DNA of 64,000 nucleotides from Terriglobia bacterium (lineage in GTDB: Bacteria > Acidobacteriota > Terriglobia > Terriglobales > Acidobacteriaceae): positions 89,742 to 153,741 of the forward strand of contig JAIQFC010000013.1 in the NCBI GenBank assembly GCA_020073465.1. Direction: 5' to 3'. The position numbers and the translations under genes were made by a program. Shown one piece after another: positions 54,110 to 63,418 of the stretch. Numbering within the stretch: the first letter of the stretch is position 1; the number at the start of each line of letters is the position of its first letter. The notes under the pieces are model-generated. The model did not search any database. It was not told the DNA's origin and saw only the letters and a list, made by a program, of their open reading frames with translations.

Positions 54110-55750
54110 GTGAAGATTGCGCTGGGTCAAATCAATCCCACCGTCGGAGATTTCGCCGGAAACGCAGCCAAGGTCATCGATTTCTCGCGGCGCGCGCAGA
54201 CCGGCGGCGCCGGGCTCATTTTATTTCCGGAACTGTCGGTCTGCGGTTATCCGCCGCGCGATCTGGTGGAGCGGCCTTCCTTCGTCGCCCGCAACCGCGA
54301 AACCGCCGAGCGCATCGCCACCGAGACCAAGGGCATCGCCGTCATCTGCGGCCTGGTCACTCCGGCAGAGTCTGACACCGGCAAGTCCGTCATGAACTCA
54401 GCCGCCCTGCTGATGGACGGCCGCCTCGTTTTTCTCCAGTCCAAGATGTTGCTGCCCACCTACGACGTCTTCGACGAGATGCGCAATTTTGCCCCCGCCA
54501 AGAGCCAGGAGCTCTTCAACTTTTGTGGCAACCGCATGGCGCTGACCATCTGCGAGGACGCCTGGAACGACAAGCGCTTCTGGCCCAAGCCTCTCTACTC
54601 GGTTGATCCCGTGGATGCGTTGATACGCGCCGGCGGCAACTTCGTGCTGAACATCTCCGCCTCTCCCTTCTGGATTGGCAAGCGCGAACTTCGGCGCAAC
54701 ATGCTGGCCAACATCGCCCGCCAGCACAAAGTGCCGGTCGTGATGGTGAATCAGGTTGGCGGAAATGACAGCCTGATCTTCGACGGCTCCAGCCTGGTGC
54801 TGAACGCAGAAGGCAAAGTCATCGCCCAGGGCCGCACCTGCGAAGAAGATCTCGTCTATTTCGATTCCAAGACTCTGACCGGCGACATGCACGAGCAGAT
54901 CGCAGGCGATGAAGCCAGTATCTACTCCGCCCTGGTCCTGGGCACTCGCGACTACATGCACAAGTGCGGATTCCAGAAGGCCATCATCGGTCTGAGCGGA
55001 GGGATCGATTCGGCGTTGACCGCCGTCATCGCGGCGGACGCTGTCGGACCGGAGAATGTCATCGGCGTCGGAATGCCCGGGCCGTATTCGTCCCAAGGCT
55101 CGATCGATGACGCCCGCGCTTTGGCGAAGAATCTCGGCATCCGTTTTGAACTGATCTCGATCAACCAGGTCTATGAAGCGTATCGCCAAACACTGCAGAG
55201 TGTGTTCAGCGGCCGCAAGGAAGATGTGACCGAAGAAAACATTCAGTCCCGAGCCCGTGGTGCGCTGCTCATGGCGCTTTCCAACAAGTTCGGAGCCATC
55301 GTGCTCTCCACGGGCAACAAGAGCGAATTGGGAGTCGGCTACTGTACACTTTATGGAGACATGGTGGGGGGCCTGGCGGTCATCTCCGACGTTCCAAAAA
55401 CGTTGGTCTATCGATTGAGTGAGTACGTGAATGCCCGCCGCGCCGTGATTCCGCAGGCCACAATCGAAAAGCCGCCGTCCGCTGAGTTACGCCCCGATCA
55501 GAAAGACAGTGATTCCTTGCCGCCCTACGAGGTGCTTGACGCGGTTCTCGAAGACTATGTGGAGGATTTGCACTCTGCCGAGCGCATCGCCGCCGACCAC
55601 GGCTTCAATCTTGAACTCGTGCGGCGCGTGATCCGCATGGTGGACCGCGCGGAATACAAACGCCAGCAGGCGGCCCCAGGAATCAAGATTTCGCCCAAGG
55701 CATTCGGATACGGACGACGCTTTCCGATCGCCGCCAAATGTGAAGCTTGA
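54110..55750 (+). CDS. nadE: Glutamine-dependent NAD+ synthetase
   Basis: A 546-residue two-domain enzyme that amidates nicotinic acid adenine dinucleotide to NAD+. The N-terminal nitrilase-type glutaminase (about 1-250) has Glu in LFPELSVCGYPPRDL, Lys in LQSKMLLPTYDVFDE and Cys148 in LTICEDAWND. The synthetase domain has the PP-loop IGLSGGIDSALTAVIAAD (Ser296), then STGNKSELGVGYCTLYGD. The end KRQQAAPGIKISPKAFGYG is typical. GTG 54110 gives a family-standard start; the upstream frame to 53657 is not supported. Confidence 0.95.
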   Translation: MKIALGQINPTVGDFAGNAAKVIDFSRRAQTGGAGLILFPELSVCGYPPRDLVERPSFVARNRETAERIATETKGIAVICGLVTPAESDTGKSVMNSAALLMDGRLVFLQSKMLLPTYDVFDEMRNFAPAKSQELFNFCGNRMALTICEDAWNDKRFWPKPLYSVDPVDALIRAGGNFVLNISASPFWIGKRELRRNMLANIARQHKVPVVMVNQVGGNDSLIFDGSSLVLNAEGKVIAQGRTCEEDLVYFDSKTLTGDMHEQIAGDEASIYSALVLGTRDYMHKCGFQKAIIGLSGGIDSALTAVIAADAVGPENVIGVGMPGPYSSQGSIDDARALAKNLGIRFELISINQVYEAYRQTLQSVFSGRKEDVTEENIQSRARGALLMALSNKFGAIVLSTGNKSELGVGYCTLYGDMVGGLAVISDVPKTLVYRLSEYVNARRAVIPQATIEKPPSAELRPDQKDSDSLPPYEVLDAVLEDYVEDLHSAERIAADHGFNLELVRRVIRMVDRAEYKRQQAAPGIKISPKAFGYGRRFPIAAKCEA

Positions 55751-55824
55751 AGGACGCTGCCAGCCTGACCTGTTCGACCAGGGATTCTGATTCACGAAAG
55801 ACTTCTGATTTACGAAAGGAAAAC

Positions 55825-56760
55825 ATGCGCAGTTCCCTTAACTCGACCGTCGTTATCCTGCTGGCCACATCGCTGGCGGGAGCCCAGACTGCAACTGCGG
55901 CAAAGGCTGTCGCGAAGCCGGCAGCGCCTGCCACCAAGTCTGCGGCGAAGTCGGCTACAGCGGATCCAGCGGCGAATCTTCCCTCCGAAGCCACCGTCGA
56001 GTCCTTCCTGCAGCAGACGTTCGGATACCAAAAGGATGTGACCTGGAAGATTTCCAGCATCAAGCCTGCGCCCGTAGCCGGGCTCGCGGAAGTCAACGTC
56101 GTCCTGGCCAGCCCGCAAGGCCAGCAGGGCAGCAAATTCTACGTTACGCCGGACGGCGTGCACGCTTTCATCGGGGACATTATCCCGTTCGGCGCGAAAC
56201 CGTTCGAGCCTGCGCGGAAAGCTCTGGAGAAGGGAATTACCGGGCCTGCGCGCGGTCCCAAGGATGCGGCCGTTACTATCGTGGAATTCGGAGACCTGCA
56301 GTGTCCTGCCTGCAAAGCCGCGCAGCCAGGCATCGAGGGCCTGGTTGCGGCCGAGCCGAACGCACGCTTCCTGTTCCAGAACTTCCCGCTGGAGATGCAC
56401 AACTGGGCAGCGAAGGGTGCGGCCTACTCCGACTGCGTCGGCCGGGCTTCCAATGAAGCGTTCTGGAAGTTTGTCTCGAAGACATACGAAACCCAAGCCG
56501 ACATCACCGCTGAAAACGTCGACGAGAAACTCACGGCCATCGCCGACGGTGCAGGCTTGAAAGGATCCGACATTGCCGCCTGTGCCGCCAAGCCGGAAAC
56601 CAAAGCCCGCGTCGATGTTTCCATCGCCCTCGGTAAATCCGTGGATGTAACTGGAACGCCGTCGCTCTTTATCAACGGACGAAAGATCGGCAATGTCAGC
56701 GGGGTTCCGCCGGAAATGCTGAAGGGGCTGGTGGAATTTGCGGCGAAAGAGGGGAAGTAG
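55825..56760 (+). CDS. Exported DsbA-like thioredoxin-fold protein
   Basis: A 311-residue periplasmic protein. After a signal peptide (VVILLATSLAGAQ) and an Ala/Lys-rich linker comes a small domain (about 45-140). A DsbA/thioredoxin_4 domain (about 145-311) carries the active site CPAC (Cys160/Cys163) in VEFGDLQCPACKAAQP and the cis-Pro loop VTGTPSLFING. It should oxidise or isomerise disulfides in exported proteins. ATG 55825 has AAAGGA four bases upstream. Convergent with the secretin gene. Confidence 0.9.
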   Translation: MRSSLNSTVVILLATSLAGAQTATAAKAVAKPAAPATKSAAKSATADPAANLPSEATVESFLQQTFGYQKDVTWKISSIKPAPVAGLAEVNVVLASPQGQQGSKFYVTPDGVHAFIGDIIPFGAKPFEPARKALEKGITGPARGPKDAAVTIVEFGDLQCPACKAAQPGIEGLVAAEPNARFLFQNFPLEMHNWAAKGAAYSDCVGRASNEAFWKFVSKTYETQADITAENVDEKLTAIADGAGLKGSDIAACAAKPETKARVDVSIALGKSVDVTGTPSLFINGRKIGNVSGVPPEMLKGLVEFAAKEGK

Positions 56761-56841
56761 CGGCCTTCAACTGTGGTTTCTCAACGCGGAATGCATGGGA
56801 ATCAGCCGAAGCCCGATAGCTAAAGCCCGAAGCCCGCTCTC

Positions 56842-58698
56842 CTACTTCTCGCTTATCCATATCTCCGGTGTCGCCCTCAATGTATTCGTGACCACGTGGG
56901 GCGTGATGACGATCATGAGTTCGTCGTCATTCTCCTGGACCGTATTGTTGGTCATGGCTTGATTCAGGCCGGGCAGGAATCCAAGCCCTGGAATGCCGCT
57001 GAGCGAGCGCTGTTCGGTCTGCGAGACCTCTCCCGCGACCACGGCAGGTTCGCCGTCCCGCAGGTTGATGCTTCCCTTGTATTCACGGTTTGAAATGACG
57101 GGAACGCCGTTGTTGCTCTGTCCCGTCAGGGAACGCACCTGAAGCTCCAGTTGCAGGCTTACGTCGCCGTTTCCATGCACCGTCGGCTTCGCTTTGATGC
57201 TGAGCCCCAGGTCTTCATAGCTCACCGAAGGAAATGGCGGGATGTACGTCTGATTTCCCAACACCTGGGCAATCTGCGGCGAGTTGTAGATTGGCGCGTA
57301 CGAGGCATTGAGGATCGGATAGCGCTGTCCGAGGTGAAAAGTCGCATCCGTACCCTGGCTGGCGCGCAGCGTCACCTCATCGAGGTTCCGCACCCACGAT
57401 TCGTTGACGGAGAGTGCCGCTGACAGATGGTCGAGGCTTAGGCCCATGAAGGTGAGGCCACCGCCAAAAGTTGCAAGGGGCTGGCTGAAGATCGAGTTCT
57501 GCTGTCCTCCCAGTTGCGCCAGAAGGCCCGACAGTGCCGAACTGCCGGCCTGGTTGATGCCGCCGGATGCGATCAACTGGTTGATCAGGTCCTGAATATT
57601 CTGTCCGCCCAGTGCGGCCAAAGCCGCCGCCGGAATATTGAACATGTTGAATGTATACGGGATGTGAACCCCGATGTTACGCGCGAGTTGATGGTCGATC
57701 TGATAGACGCGTATCCCAAGCATTACTTGTGGCCGCTCGCCGTTCAGCTGTGTCAGCAGCTTGGTGCAAGCCTCGATGATGGGCTGCGGCGCCCGCACTT
57801 CGACCGTGCCTGCCGTCTGTCCCGGACTGACATAGCGCAGGTCAAACATGTTGCGCATGGTGGTGACCATGTCCGTCACTTCTTGTGGTGTCGAGTGTGC
57901 CGGTAGGATAAACGTCCGCAGTGACATCCGGTCGAACTGCTTATGATTTTCCGGCGTGTCGGCGGCCAGCAGGAACTGGTGAGCATCCAGCGCTGTCCAC
58001 ATCGTCTTGCTGACCTGGCAGGCGAGTCTCAGGGCAGTGAAGAAATCGATGTCGTCCACATAGAACCGCACTTGCCGCGCCACGACTGACTCATCAAACT
58101 GCGCGGCCACACCGTATGCGGAAGCCAGTTGCGCAAAGAGGCCTTGCACGTCCCCGCGATAGTGAAAGCTCGCCCGCTGGTTGTTCGGCTGCAGGTGGAT
58201 TTCGCCTGCGTCCGAGAACCATGCCGGGACGCTCGTAAGGGCGACAGGGGCGGCATCGCGCGCAGCATCTTGAAGGCGCTGCCGCGCGAATTCGTTCTCC
58301 GGGTCGAGGTCGAGAGCGGCGCGAAACTGCCCAGCCGCCTGCGCGTAGTTGCTGGCCGCTAAAAGCGCGTTCCCACGTGCGATGTGATCAAAGACAAGTC
58401 GCGACTTGACCACCTCACGCGCTGTCACGAGCTGCGGATCCGGGGTCAGGCGCGCCGCTTTGTCAAACTGCGTGAAAGCTTCTTCGAGATGCTTGCGATC
58501 CTGCAGCTTGAGCCCGCGTACATAGGCCTCGCGGGCTTCTTTGAGATCCTTCTTGGAGGCGATGCAATTGATGCCGCCCGGTACGCCGTTGCCACATGAC
58601 ACCGGAACGGCGTTGGGGTCGGAACCATCCCCGGCCGCCGCCGCGGCCATCACCGCAGAAACCGCTGTCAGCATCGAGATGAGTAATGCACGCCGCAT
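56842..58698 (-). CDS. Orphan secretin with N-terminal TPR region
   Basis: A 618-residue outer-membrane secretin-like protein not linked to a pilus or type II operon. The signal peptide (LLISMLTAVSAVMAAAAA) is followed by TPR-like repeats (about 45-145; GNALLAASNYAQAAGQFRAAL). An STN/N0 domain (about 165-260), an N1-type domain (TFILPAHSTPQEVTDMV) and the secretin core (about 320-610; QGTDATFHLGQRYPIL, YEDLGLSIKAKPTVHG, LSGIPGLGFLPGLN) come next. A Gly/Gln/Asn/Ala-rich insert (about 375-450) interrupts the core. ATG 58698 starts the signal peptide; upstream ATGs exist. Neighbour of a DsbA-like protein. Confidence 0.87.
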   Translation of the reverse strand: MRRALLISMLTAVSAVMAAAAAGDGSDPNAVPVSCGNGVPGGINCIASKKDLKEAREAYVRGLKLQDRKHLEEAFTQFDKAARLTPDPQLVTAREVVKSRLVFDHIARGNALLAASNYAQAAGQFRAALDLDPENEFARQRLQDAARDAAPVALTSVPAWFSDAGEIHLQPNNQRASFHYRGDVQGLFAQLASAYGVAAQFDESVVARQVRFYVDDIDFFTALRLACQVSKTMWTALDAHQFLLAADTPENHKQFDRMSLRTFILPAHSTPQEVTDMVTTMRNMFDLRYVSPGQTAGTVEVRAPQPIIEACTKLLTQLNGERPQVMLGIRVYQIDHQLARNIGVHIPYTFNMFNIPAAALAALGGQNIQDLINQLIASGGINQAGSSALSGLLAQLGGQQNSIFSQPLATFGGGLTFMGLSLDHLSAALSVNESWVRNLDEVTLRASQGTDATFHLGQRYPILNASYAPIYNSPQIAQVLGNQTYIPPFPSVSYEDLGLSIKAKPTVHGNGDVSLQLELQVRSLTGQSNNGVPVISNREYKGSINLRDGEPAVVAGEVSQTEQRSLSGIPGLGFLPGLNQAMTNNTVQENDDELMIVITPHVVTNTLRATPEIWISEK

Positions 58699-58840
58699 CT
58701 GGTTGATTCTACCTTGCCGACAACGCTTTTCCGAGACGCTCATGCGCCGTCGTACCTTCGGCTGCAATGGGATTTGGCATCCGGGGATATTTCAGAACGG
58801 CGGGACGGTGTTTTCTTGCAACGCCACAAACAGATTCTGT

Positions 58841-58864
58841 AGAGAGGTAGCTTGCTACCTCTCT
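58841..58864. repeat. Perfect 11-bp hairpin repeat
   Basis: AGAGAGGTAGC and GCTACCTCTCT form a perfect stem with a two-base TT loop. A similar but diverged hairpin follows at 58877-58896. Confidence 0.85.
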
Positions 58865-58876
58865 CTTGCCACGACC

Positions 58877-58896
58877 AGACATTGCAAGCAACGTCT
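58877..58896. repeat. Imperfect hairpin repeat ending at the ymdB stop
   Basis: AGACATTGC-AA-GCAACGTCT pairs over nine bases with one mismatch. Its edge is next to the stop codon (TAG, 58897-58899 on the minus strand) of the YmdB-like gene, so it may act as that gene's terminator or mRNA end. Confidence 0.7.
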
Positions 58897-59688
58897 CTAC
58901 GAAAGCATGAGACGCTCAATCTGCCGTGCCTTGCCAGTTTTCTCATCGCAATCGATCACGACGGCGCACAGGCGGACATCTCCGCTGGCAGGCTCAAAGC
59001 GCACGGGCATGCCATTGAGAAACTTGTTCACCACCAGCTCTTTCTTGACCCCAATCACGCCGTCGTACGGTCCGGTCATGCCCACGTCGGTGATGTAGGC
59101 GGTGCCCTGAGGGAGCACCCGCTCGTCCGCCGTCGGCACATGCGTATGGGTGCCGATCACGGCAGTCACGCGGCCGTCGAGATACCAGCCCAGGGAAATC
59201 TTCTCGGAGGTCGCCTCGGCATGCATATCGACCAGAATGACCTTGGCGTCTACCTTCTGCAGAATTTGGTCGGCGGTACGAAAAGGATCGTCATTCGAGG
59301 CCATGAACACGCGCCCCTGCAGATTGATCACTGCGTAAGGAACCTGCCCCTTGCGGCCCTGATACAAACCCCATCCCGGCATGTCCGCCGGATAGTTTGC
59401 AGGCCGCAAGACGCGCCGCGCCGGTCCGTGGCCGTTGCCCTCCACCATCCGGAAGTAGTCCAGAATTTCGCGCTTATCCCACACGTGGTTGCCGGTGGTG
59501 ATGACGTCGATATTCAGTTCAAACAACTCTTCGGCCAGCGGGGGCGTAATGCCAAAACCGGCCGCCGCGTTCTCCCCATTGGCAACGATCAGCTCGATGC
59601 TCCGATCGCGCACGATGCCGGGCAGGCGATCCTTGACGATGGTTCGTCCGGGGCGTCCAAAAATGTCGCCAATGAAGAGTATCCGCAA
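58897..59688 (-). CDS. ymdB: YmdB-family metallophosphoesterase (cyclic-nucleotide phosphodiesterase type)
   Basis: A 263-residue dinuclear-metal hydrolase of the TIGR00282/YmdB family. Metal ligands are visible in MRILFIGDIFGRPGR, NGENAAAGFGI, TTGNHVWDKREI, VDMHAEATSEKI and GTHTHVPTAD. Relatives hydrolyse 2',3'- or 3',5'-cyclic nucleotides and affect mRNA turnover and multicellular behaviour. Full length for the family. Upstream there is no same-strand gene close enough for an operon. Confidence 0.93.
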   Translation of the reverse strand: MRILFIGDIFGRPGRTIVKDRLPGIVRDRSIELIVANGENAAAGFGITPPLAEELFELNIDVITTGNHVWDKREILDYFRMVEGNGHGPARRVLRPANYPADMPGWGLYQGRKGQVPYAVINLQGRVFMASNDDPFRTADQILQKVDAKVILVDMHAEATSEKISLGWYLDGRVTAVIGTHTHVPTADERVLPQGTAYITDVGMTGPYDGVIGVKKELVVNKFLNGMPVRFEPASGDVRLCAVVIDCDEKTGKARQIERLMLS

Positions 59689-59961
59689 GAATTAAGTCCT
59701 TCTGAATGCCAGTATGTCGGCGTTTGCAGCACGATCGTACCGACGGGCCGAACTTCGATGGTAACACGCGCGAAACGGGTGAAATTCTTAGAGGCAGCAT
59801 CCTGAGCGAAGCCGTTTTTCAGGCGGAGCGAAGGATCTGGCGTGCATCGTGCCCCCAGTTCGGAGGCAGCGTGCACCGGTGCCGAACCCATGAGTGTAGC
59901 TCCAGCTGCTAGAATCATCTGCTGCTTGGCTTTGAGCGTCTAATCAAAGGATCCGCCATCG

Positions 59962-61422
59962 ATGAAACACCTTCTCCGTTCTCCTGCTGCATTCAAGTTC
60001 GCTTGCTGTGTGCTCACCGCAGTGCTTCTCCTGCCCCTGACGTGTTTCGGCCAGCAGTCGACTGGTTCCGCGTCGTCCGATCCGAGACTGCAAAAGGCTT
60101 ACCGCTTCCCGCAAGGTGGCTGGACCTACGTTCACCTCGAAGGTTCTCCCTCCGACATTGGTTTCCAGCATGGATATTTGCTCGCCCCGGAGATCGCCGA
60201 CGCATTCGCTGCCATCAAGCTTTACAACACGCATCAATCGCAGCGCGACTGGGATTTCTTTCGCAAGGCTGCCCGCGAGATGCTCTGGCCGCACATTGAC
60301 ACGGAATATCAGCAGGAACTGCAGGGAATCGCCGACGGCGTGAAGGCGCACGGTGTCGACCTCGACGTCTATGACATCGTTGCTCTCAACGCCTTCGAAG
60401 AGGTGCCCGATTACTACATTCCCTGGCTGACCAGGCAGACGAAGTCAGAAAAGTCACCCAAGCTCACCGCGCCCGGCAACTGCAGCGCGTTTATTGCGAC
60501 CGGCAGCTACACGAAGGACCACCAGATCGTGATCGCCCACAACAACTGGACGAGCTATCTAGCCGGCGAGCGTTGGGTCGTGATTTTCGACATCGTACCG
60601 CAACATGGAAACCGCATTCTGATGGACGGCTTCCCGGGCGTAATCACCAGCGATGATGACTTCGGCGTCAACTCCGCTGGAATCATGATCACCGAAACCA
60701 CCATCACGCTGTTTGAGGGATGGGACCCCAATGGCAAGCCCGAGTTCATGCGCTCCCGTAAGGCGCTGCAGTATGCAAAAAGCATCGACGACTACGTGCG
60801 CATCATCAAAGACGGCAACAATGGAGGCTACGCGAACGACTGGCTCATTGGCGACCGCAAGACTGGCGAGGTTGCGTACCTGGAACTGGGGTTGAAAAAC
60901 ACCCCGCTATGGCGCACCAAAGACGGTTACTTCGTGAGTTCGAATTTCGCGCGTGATCCGAAGGTGCTCCAGGAAGAGACCACGTTTGATCCCAAGGATG
61001 CATCCTCCTCGCCGAACGCCCGGCACGTTCGTGCTGACGAGTTGGTGCAACAAGCCAAAGGGAAGATCGATGTGGAAACAGCCGAGCAGTTCCTGTCGGA
61101 CCATTTCGACAGCTTTGAGAAGAAGGAGCAGGCCGATGAGCGCTCACTTTGTGGCCATGTCGATGTTTCACAGCGGGGCGTAAAGGAATGGGCCTGGGAC
61201 GCCCACAACCCGGGAGGCGCTGTGCAGGGAAAAGCTGCAGACAGCAAGATGGCGGCTAATATGAGTTTCGTAGCCCGAGCCGGCCACCCTTGTGGAGCGG
61301 ATTTTCTGGCTGCGGATTTCCTCGGGCACCATCCGGAGTATTCCTGGCAGAAGCCCCTGCTGCGAGACATGAAGGCTGGCCCGTGGACGACTTTCCGGGC
61401 AGGACAGAAGAGCAGTCAATAG
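59962..61422 (+). CDS. Secreted C45-type Ntn hydrolase / phospholipase B-like
   Basis: A 486-residue exported protein. The signal peptide (VLTAVLLLPLTCFGQ) is followed by SPSDIGFQHGYLLAPEIAD. Cys174 in APGNCSAFIATG is positioned as the N-terminal nucleophile made by autocleavage, as in the C45 acyltransferase / phospholipase B-like group. VIAHNNWTSYLAGERWVV, ITSDDDFGVNSAGIMITET and YANDWLIGDRKTGEVAYLE follow (each a conserved strand region). It may cleave an amide or ester bond of a lipid or peptide; substrate unknown. ATG 59962 starts the signal peptide. Confidence 0.85.
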   Translation: MKHLLRSPAAFKFACCVLTAVLLLPLTCFGQQSTGSASSDPRLQKAYRFPQGGWTYVHLEGSPSDIGFQHGYLLAPEIADAFAAIKLYNTHQSQRDWDFFRKAAREMLWPHIDTEYQQELQGIADGVKAHGVDLDVYDIVALNAFEEVPDYYIPWLTRQTKSEKSPKLTAPGNCSAFIATGSYTKDHQIVIAHNNWTSYLAGERWVVIFDIVPQHGNRILMDGFPGVITSDDDFGVNSAGIMITETTITLFEGWDPNGKPEFMRSRKALQYAKSIDDYVRIIKDGNNGGYANDWLIGDRKTGEVAYLELGLKNTPLWRTKDGYFVSSNFARDPKVLQEETTFDPKDASSSPNARHVRADELVQQAKGKIDVETAEQFLSDHFDSFEKKEQADERSLCGHVDVSQRGVKEWAWDAHNPGGAVQGKAADSKMAANMSFVARAGHPCGADFLAADFLGHHPEYSWQKPLLRDMKAGPWTTFRAGQKSSQ

Positions 61423-61437
61423 GCCGACTAGTGTAGC

Positions 61438-61479
61438 GACAGCCGCCTCGGCTGTCCCGCCGGGGGCGAAGCCCGGCGG
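61438..61479. repeat. Double-hairpin repeat, family B
   Basis: Two adjacent palindromes: GACAGCCG-CCT-CGGCTGTC (61438-61456) and CCGCCGGG / CCCGGCGG (61457-61464 and 61472-61479). The layout resembles 11405-11441. It lies in the 102-bp gap between the C45-type gene and the DinB gene. Confidence 0.8.
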
Positions 61480-61524
61480 CACCACGATAGGCAGTGTACT
61501 ACCCCAAGATGGGAGACAAAAGCA

Positions 61525-62031
61525 ATGAATGAAACGCCGCAGCAATATACCCAGCGAGTCTTAGGCTACATGGTGGGGAAGCAGCCTCTGGGAGTGCAGG
61601 CCGCCACCGCGAAGAAACTCGCGCGCCTGATCAAAGGCGTGCCCACGGCCAGGTTGCGCAAACGGCCGGCTCCCGGCAAGTGGTCCGTCGCCGAAATCCT
61701 GGCACACCTTGCCGACGCGGAGATCGTGGGCGGCTTTCGCATGCGGCTGATTCTGGGCGCGCCGGGCACGCCGATCGCCGCCTTCGATCAGGATTCCTGG
61801 GTGACCAGCGGACACTATGAGAAACGCGATCCCCGCAAGTCGCTCGAGCAGTTCCGCGTGGTTCGTGAGGCCAATCTTGCGCTGCTCAAATCGCTGAAGC
61901 CAGAGCAGTGGAAGCACTATGGCATGCACTCTGAGCGCGGGCAGGAGTCGATTGAGCATGTCGTGCGCATGTTCGCAGGGCACGATATCAACCACCTGCA
62001 GCAGATCGAACAAATCCTGGCAAAGAAGTAG
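61525..62031 (+). CDS. DinB-family metal-binding protein
   Basis: A 168-residue four-helix-bundle protein of the DinB/YfiT superfamily. Putative metal-ligand His residues are in WSVAEILAHLADAEIV and in GHDINHLQQIEQIL near the C-terminus. RKRPAPGKWS before the first His is typical. Members include thiol transferases and stress-induced proteins of unknown activity; no specific substrate can be named. Confidence 0.9.
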   Translation: MNETPQQYTQRVLGYMVGKQPLGVQAATAKKLARLIKGVPTARLRKRPAPGKWSVAEILAHLADAEIVGGFRMRLILGAPGTPIAAFDQDSWVTSGHYEKRDPRKSLEQFRVVREANLALLKSLKPEQWKHYGMHSERGQESIEHVVRMFAGHDINHLQQIEQILAKK

Positions 62032-62606
62032 ATCCGGGACACAGCGGCGGCGAGAAGACCGTGCGCCCGCTGGCATTTCAGAACGGGATTGCGCTCCGCC
62101 TGGAGAGCGCCACGAAGTGAGTTCTGGCAGGATGCACGGCGGACTGGGTATTGCGGGATAGAGTTGAGGTCCCCACCCTTTCGCACAGAACGCGAAAGGA
62201 TGGGGCAGCCTCAGTCGTGGTGGTCCCTACTTTCAGGCTCCAAAGGGTGGGCCAGCCCGCCCGCCGAAGAAAGCCGTTGTGGATGCGCTGCGTCTTTATT
62301 CCCCCGAAACACGGATGCGCGCCGCCAACCGTCTACCGACACGTCAGATTGCCAATGGCAGGGGTGCCGAAACTGAAATGGCGCACGTCGCTGGACAAGT
62401 GTTCAGAGCGCCCGCCGTCTTATAGGGTCGGTCAGAACACCGCTCAACATTATCGAACGATGTTCGGTATTTCGGAGGACAAACCCGATAAGTTCTACCC
62501 TTGAGAATCAACAGTGTTCGAAGGTCTTGCTGTCCGGACTTGGCCGGTTCCCACTCTTTCCCGATTCACGACGGAAGATCGTACACTTCAAGCACAAAGA
62601 GCCGCT
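62032..62606. other. Repeat-containing gap without a supported gene
   Basis: A 575-bp stretch with no convincing reading frame. It holds the family A palindromic repeat listed separately at 62168-62263; the remainder shows no clear feature. Confidence 0.5.
62168..62263. repeat. Palindromic repeat, family A, with flanking arm
   Basis: The palindromic core (62169-62206: CCCCACCCTTTCGC and GCGAAAGGATGGGG arms) matches 6450 and 9201. It is followed by a longer arm (to 62263) that recurs in inverted orientation at 63733-63790, including GCAGCCTCAGTCGTG and AAAGGGTGGGCCAGCCCGCC. Confidence 0.85.
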
Positions 62607-63407
62607 TCAGTCCATGAAGAGTGTGAGTCGTCCATTGAACGGCTCGAACGTAGCGCTACAATCGGCGGCGCTCAGCGTTTCTGTGGCCGGGGCGGTACCG
62701 AAGATGTGCCATTGTAAGTCTGGCGGCAGATGTTGGGGGTTTTCCTCTAACTCCATCACGAATGTCACCGTCTCAGGCCGCAAGCGACAACCTGTGATCT
62801 CGCGAATCTTCTCCAGCGGCACACTAGCCAGAAATTCCTTCTTGTTCTTTGGTCCAAACTTCGGATGTTTTGAAAGCAAGGCCTGTAACGCTTCATCATC
62901 GGTGGGGTAAGGCTTACCGGCAAACTCCTCGCGCAGTTCCTGCAGTTTCTCATCGACATAGGTGCCGGATGCCGCGAACTTGAAGATCGGACGGGCCTGG
63001 TATTCGGCTCCAAGGTCAAAGTAGACATCGAGAAAATGCTCAAATTCAGGTGTCGGGTCATCTCCGCAGCGAGGTGCGATTGGCGGTTGCGGCGGACTTG
63101 GCCGCTGTGGGCTCAACGCGATCACCCCGCCGAGCATCGGCGCGGAAACGCCGCCGGTAGGTCGGCAAGGATAGAACTTGAGTTTGCGAATAGTTACCCC
63201 CTTTTTACCCTCGAAGGTGGTATCGAGCTTGAACATGGCAAGCTGATCCGCCAAGTCCGGATAAACGGTCTTCAAGAACCGTTCGAGCACCTCGATGCGG
63301 TCGTATTGGAGGGCCGATTTTGCCTTTGTCGACGCTGTTACCGGTTCAGGGTTCATCGAAATCCAGGCACAACCGAGCAGTACGAGTGCACAAACGCTCT
63401 TTCTCAA
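62607..63407 (-). CDS. Secreted hypothetical protein
   Basis: A 266-residue protein with a probable signal peptide (VCALVLLGCAWISM, possibly a lipoprotein-like Cys but a weak lipobox). A Pro-rich stretch (RPSPPQPPIAPRC) lies mid-protein, and a helical, charged region follows (EKLQELREEFAGKPYP). Paired Cys residues are present at several points. I do not recognise a family. It lies inside the segment bracketed by inverted family A repeats and follows a truncated reading frame on the same strand by 11 bp. Confidence 0.7.
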   Translation of the reverse strand: MRKSVCALVLLGCAWISMNPEPVTASTKAKSALQYDRIEVLERFLKTVYPDLADQLAMFKLDTTFEGKKGVTIRKLKFYPCRPTGGVSAPMLGGVIALSPQRPSPPQPPIAPRCGDDPTPEFEHFLDVYFDLGAEYQARPIFKFAASGTYVDEKLQELREEFAGKPYPTDDEALQALLSKHPKFGPKNKKEFLASVPLEKIREITGCRLRPETVTFVMELEENPQHLPPDLQWHIFGTAPATETLSAADCSATFEPFNGRLTLFMD

Positions 63408-63418
63408 GGCCCACCTCC

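Noticed and set aside
59589..59918. Possible small secreted protein (109 residues) on the minus strand
   Set aside because: Its N-terminus looks signal-like, but it overlaps the 5' end of the YmdB gene in another frame and has no ribosome site; most likely spurious.
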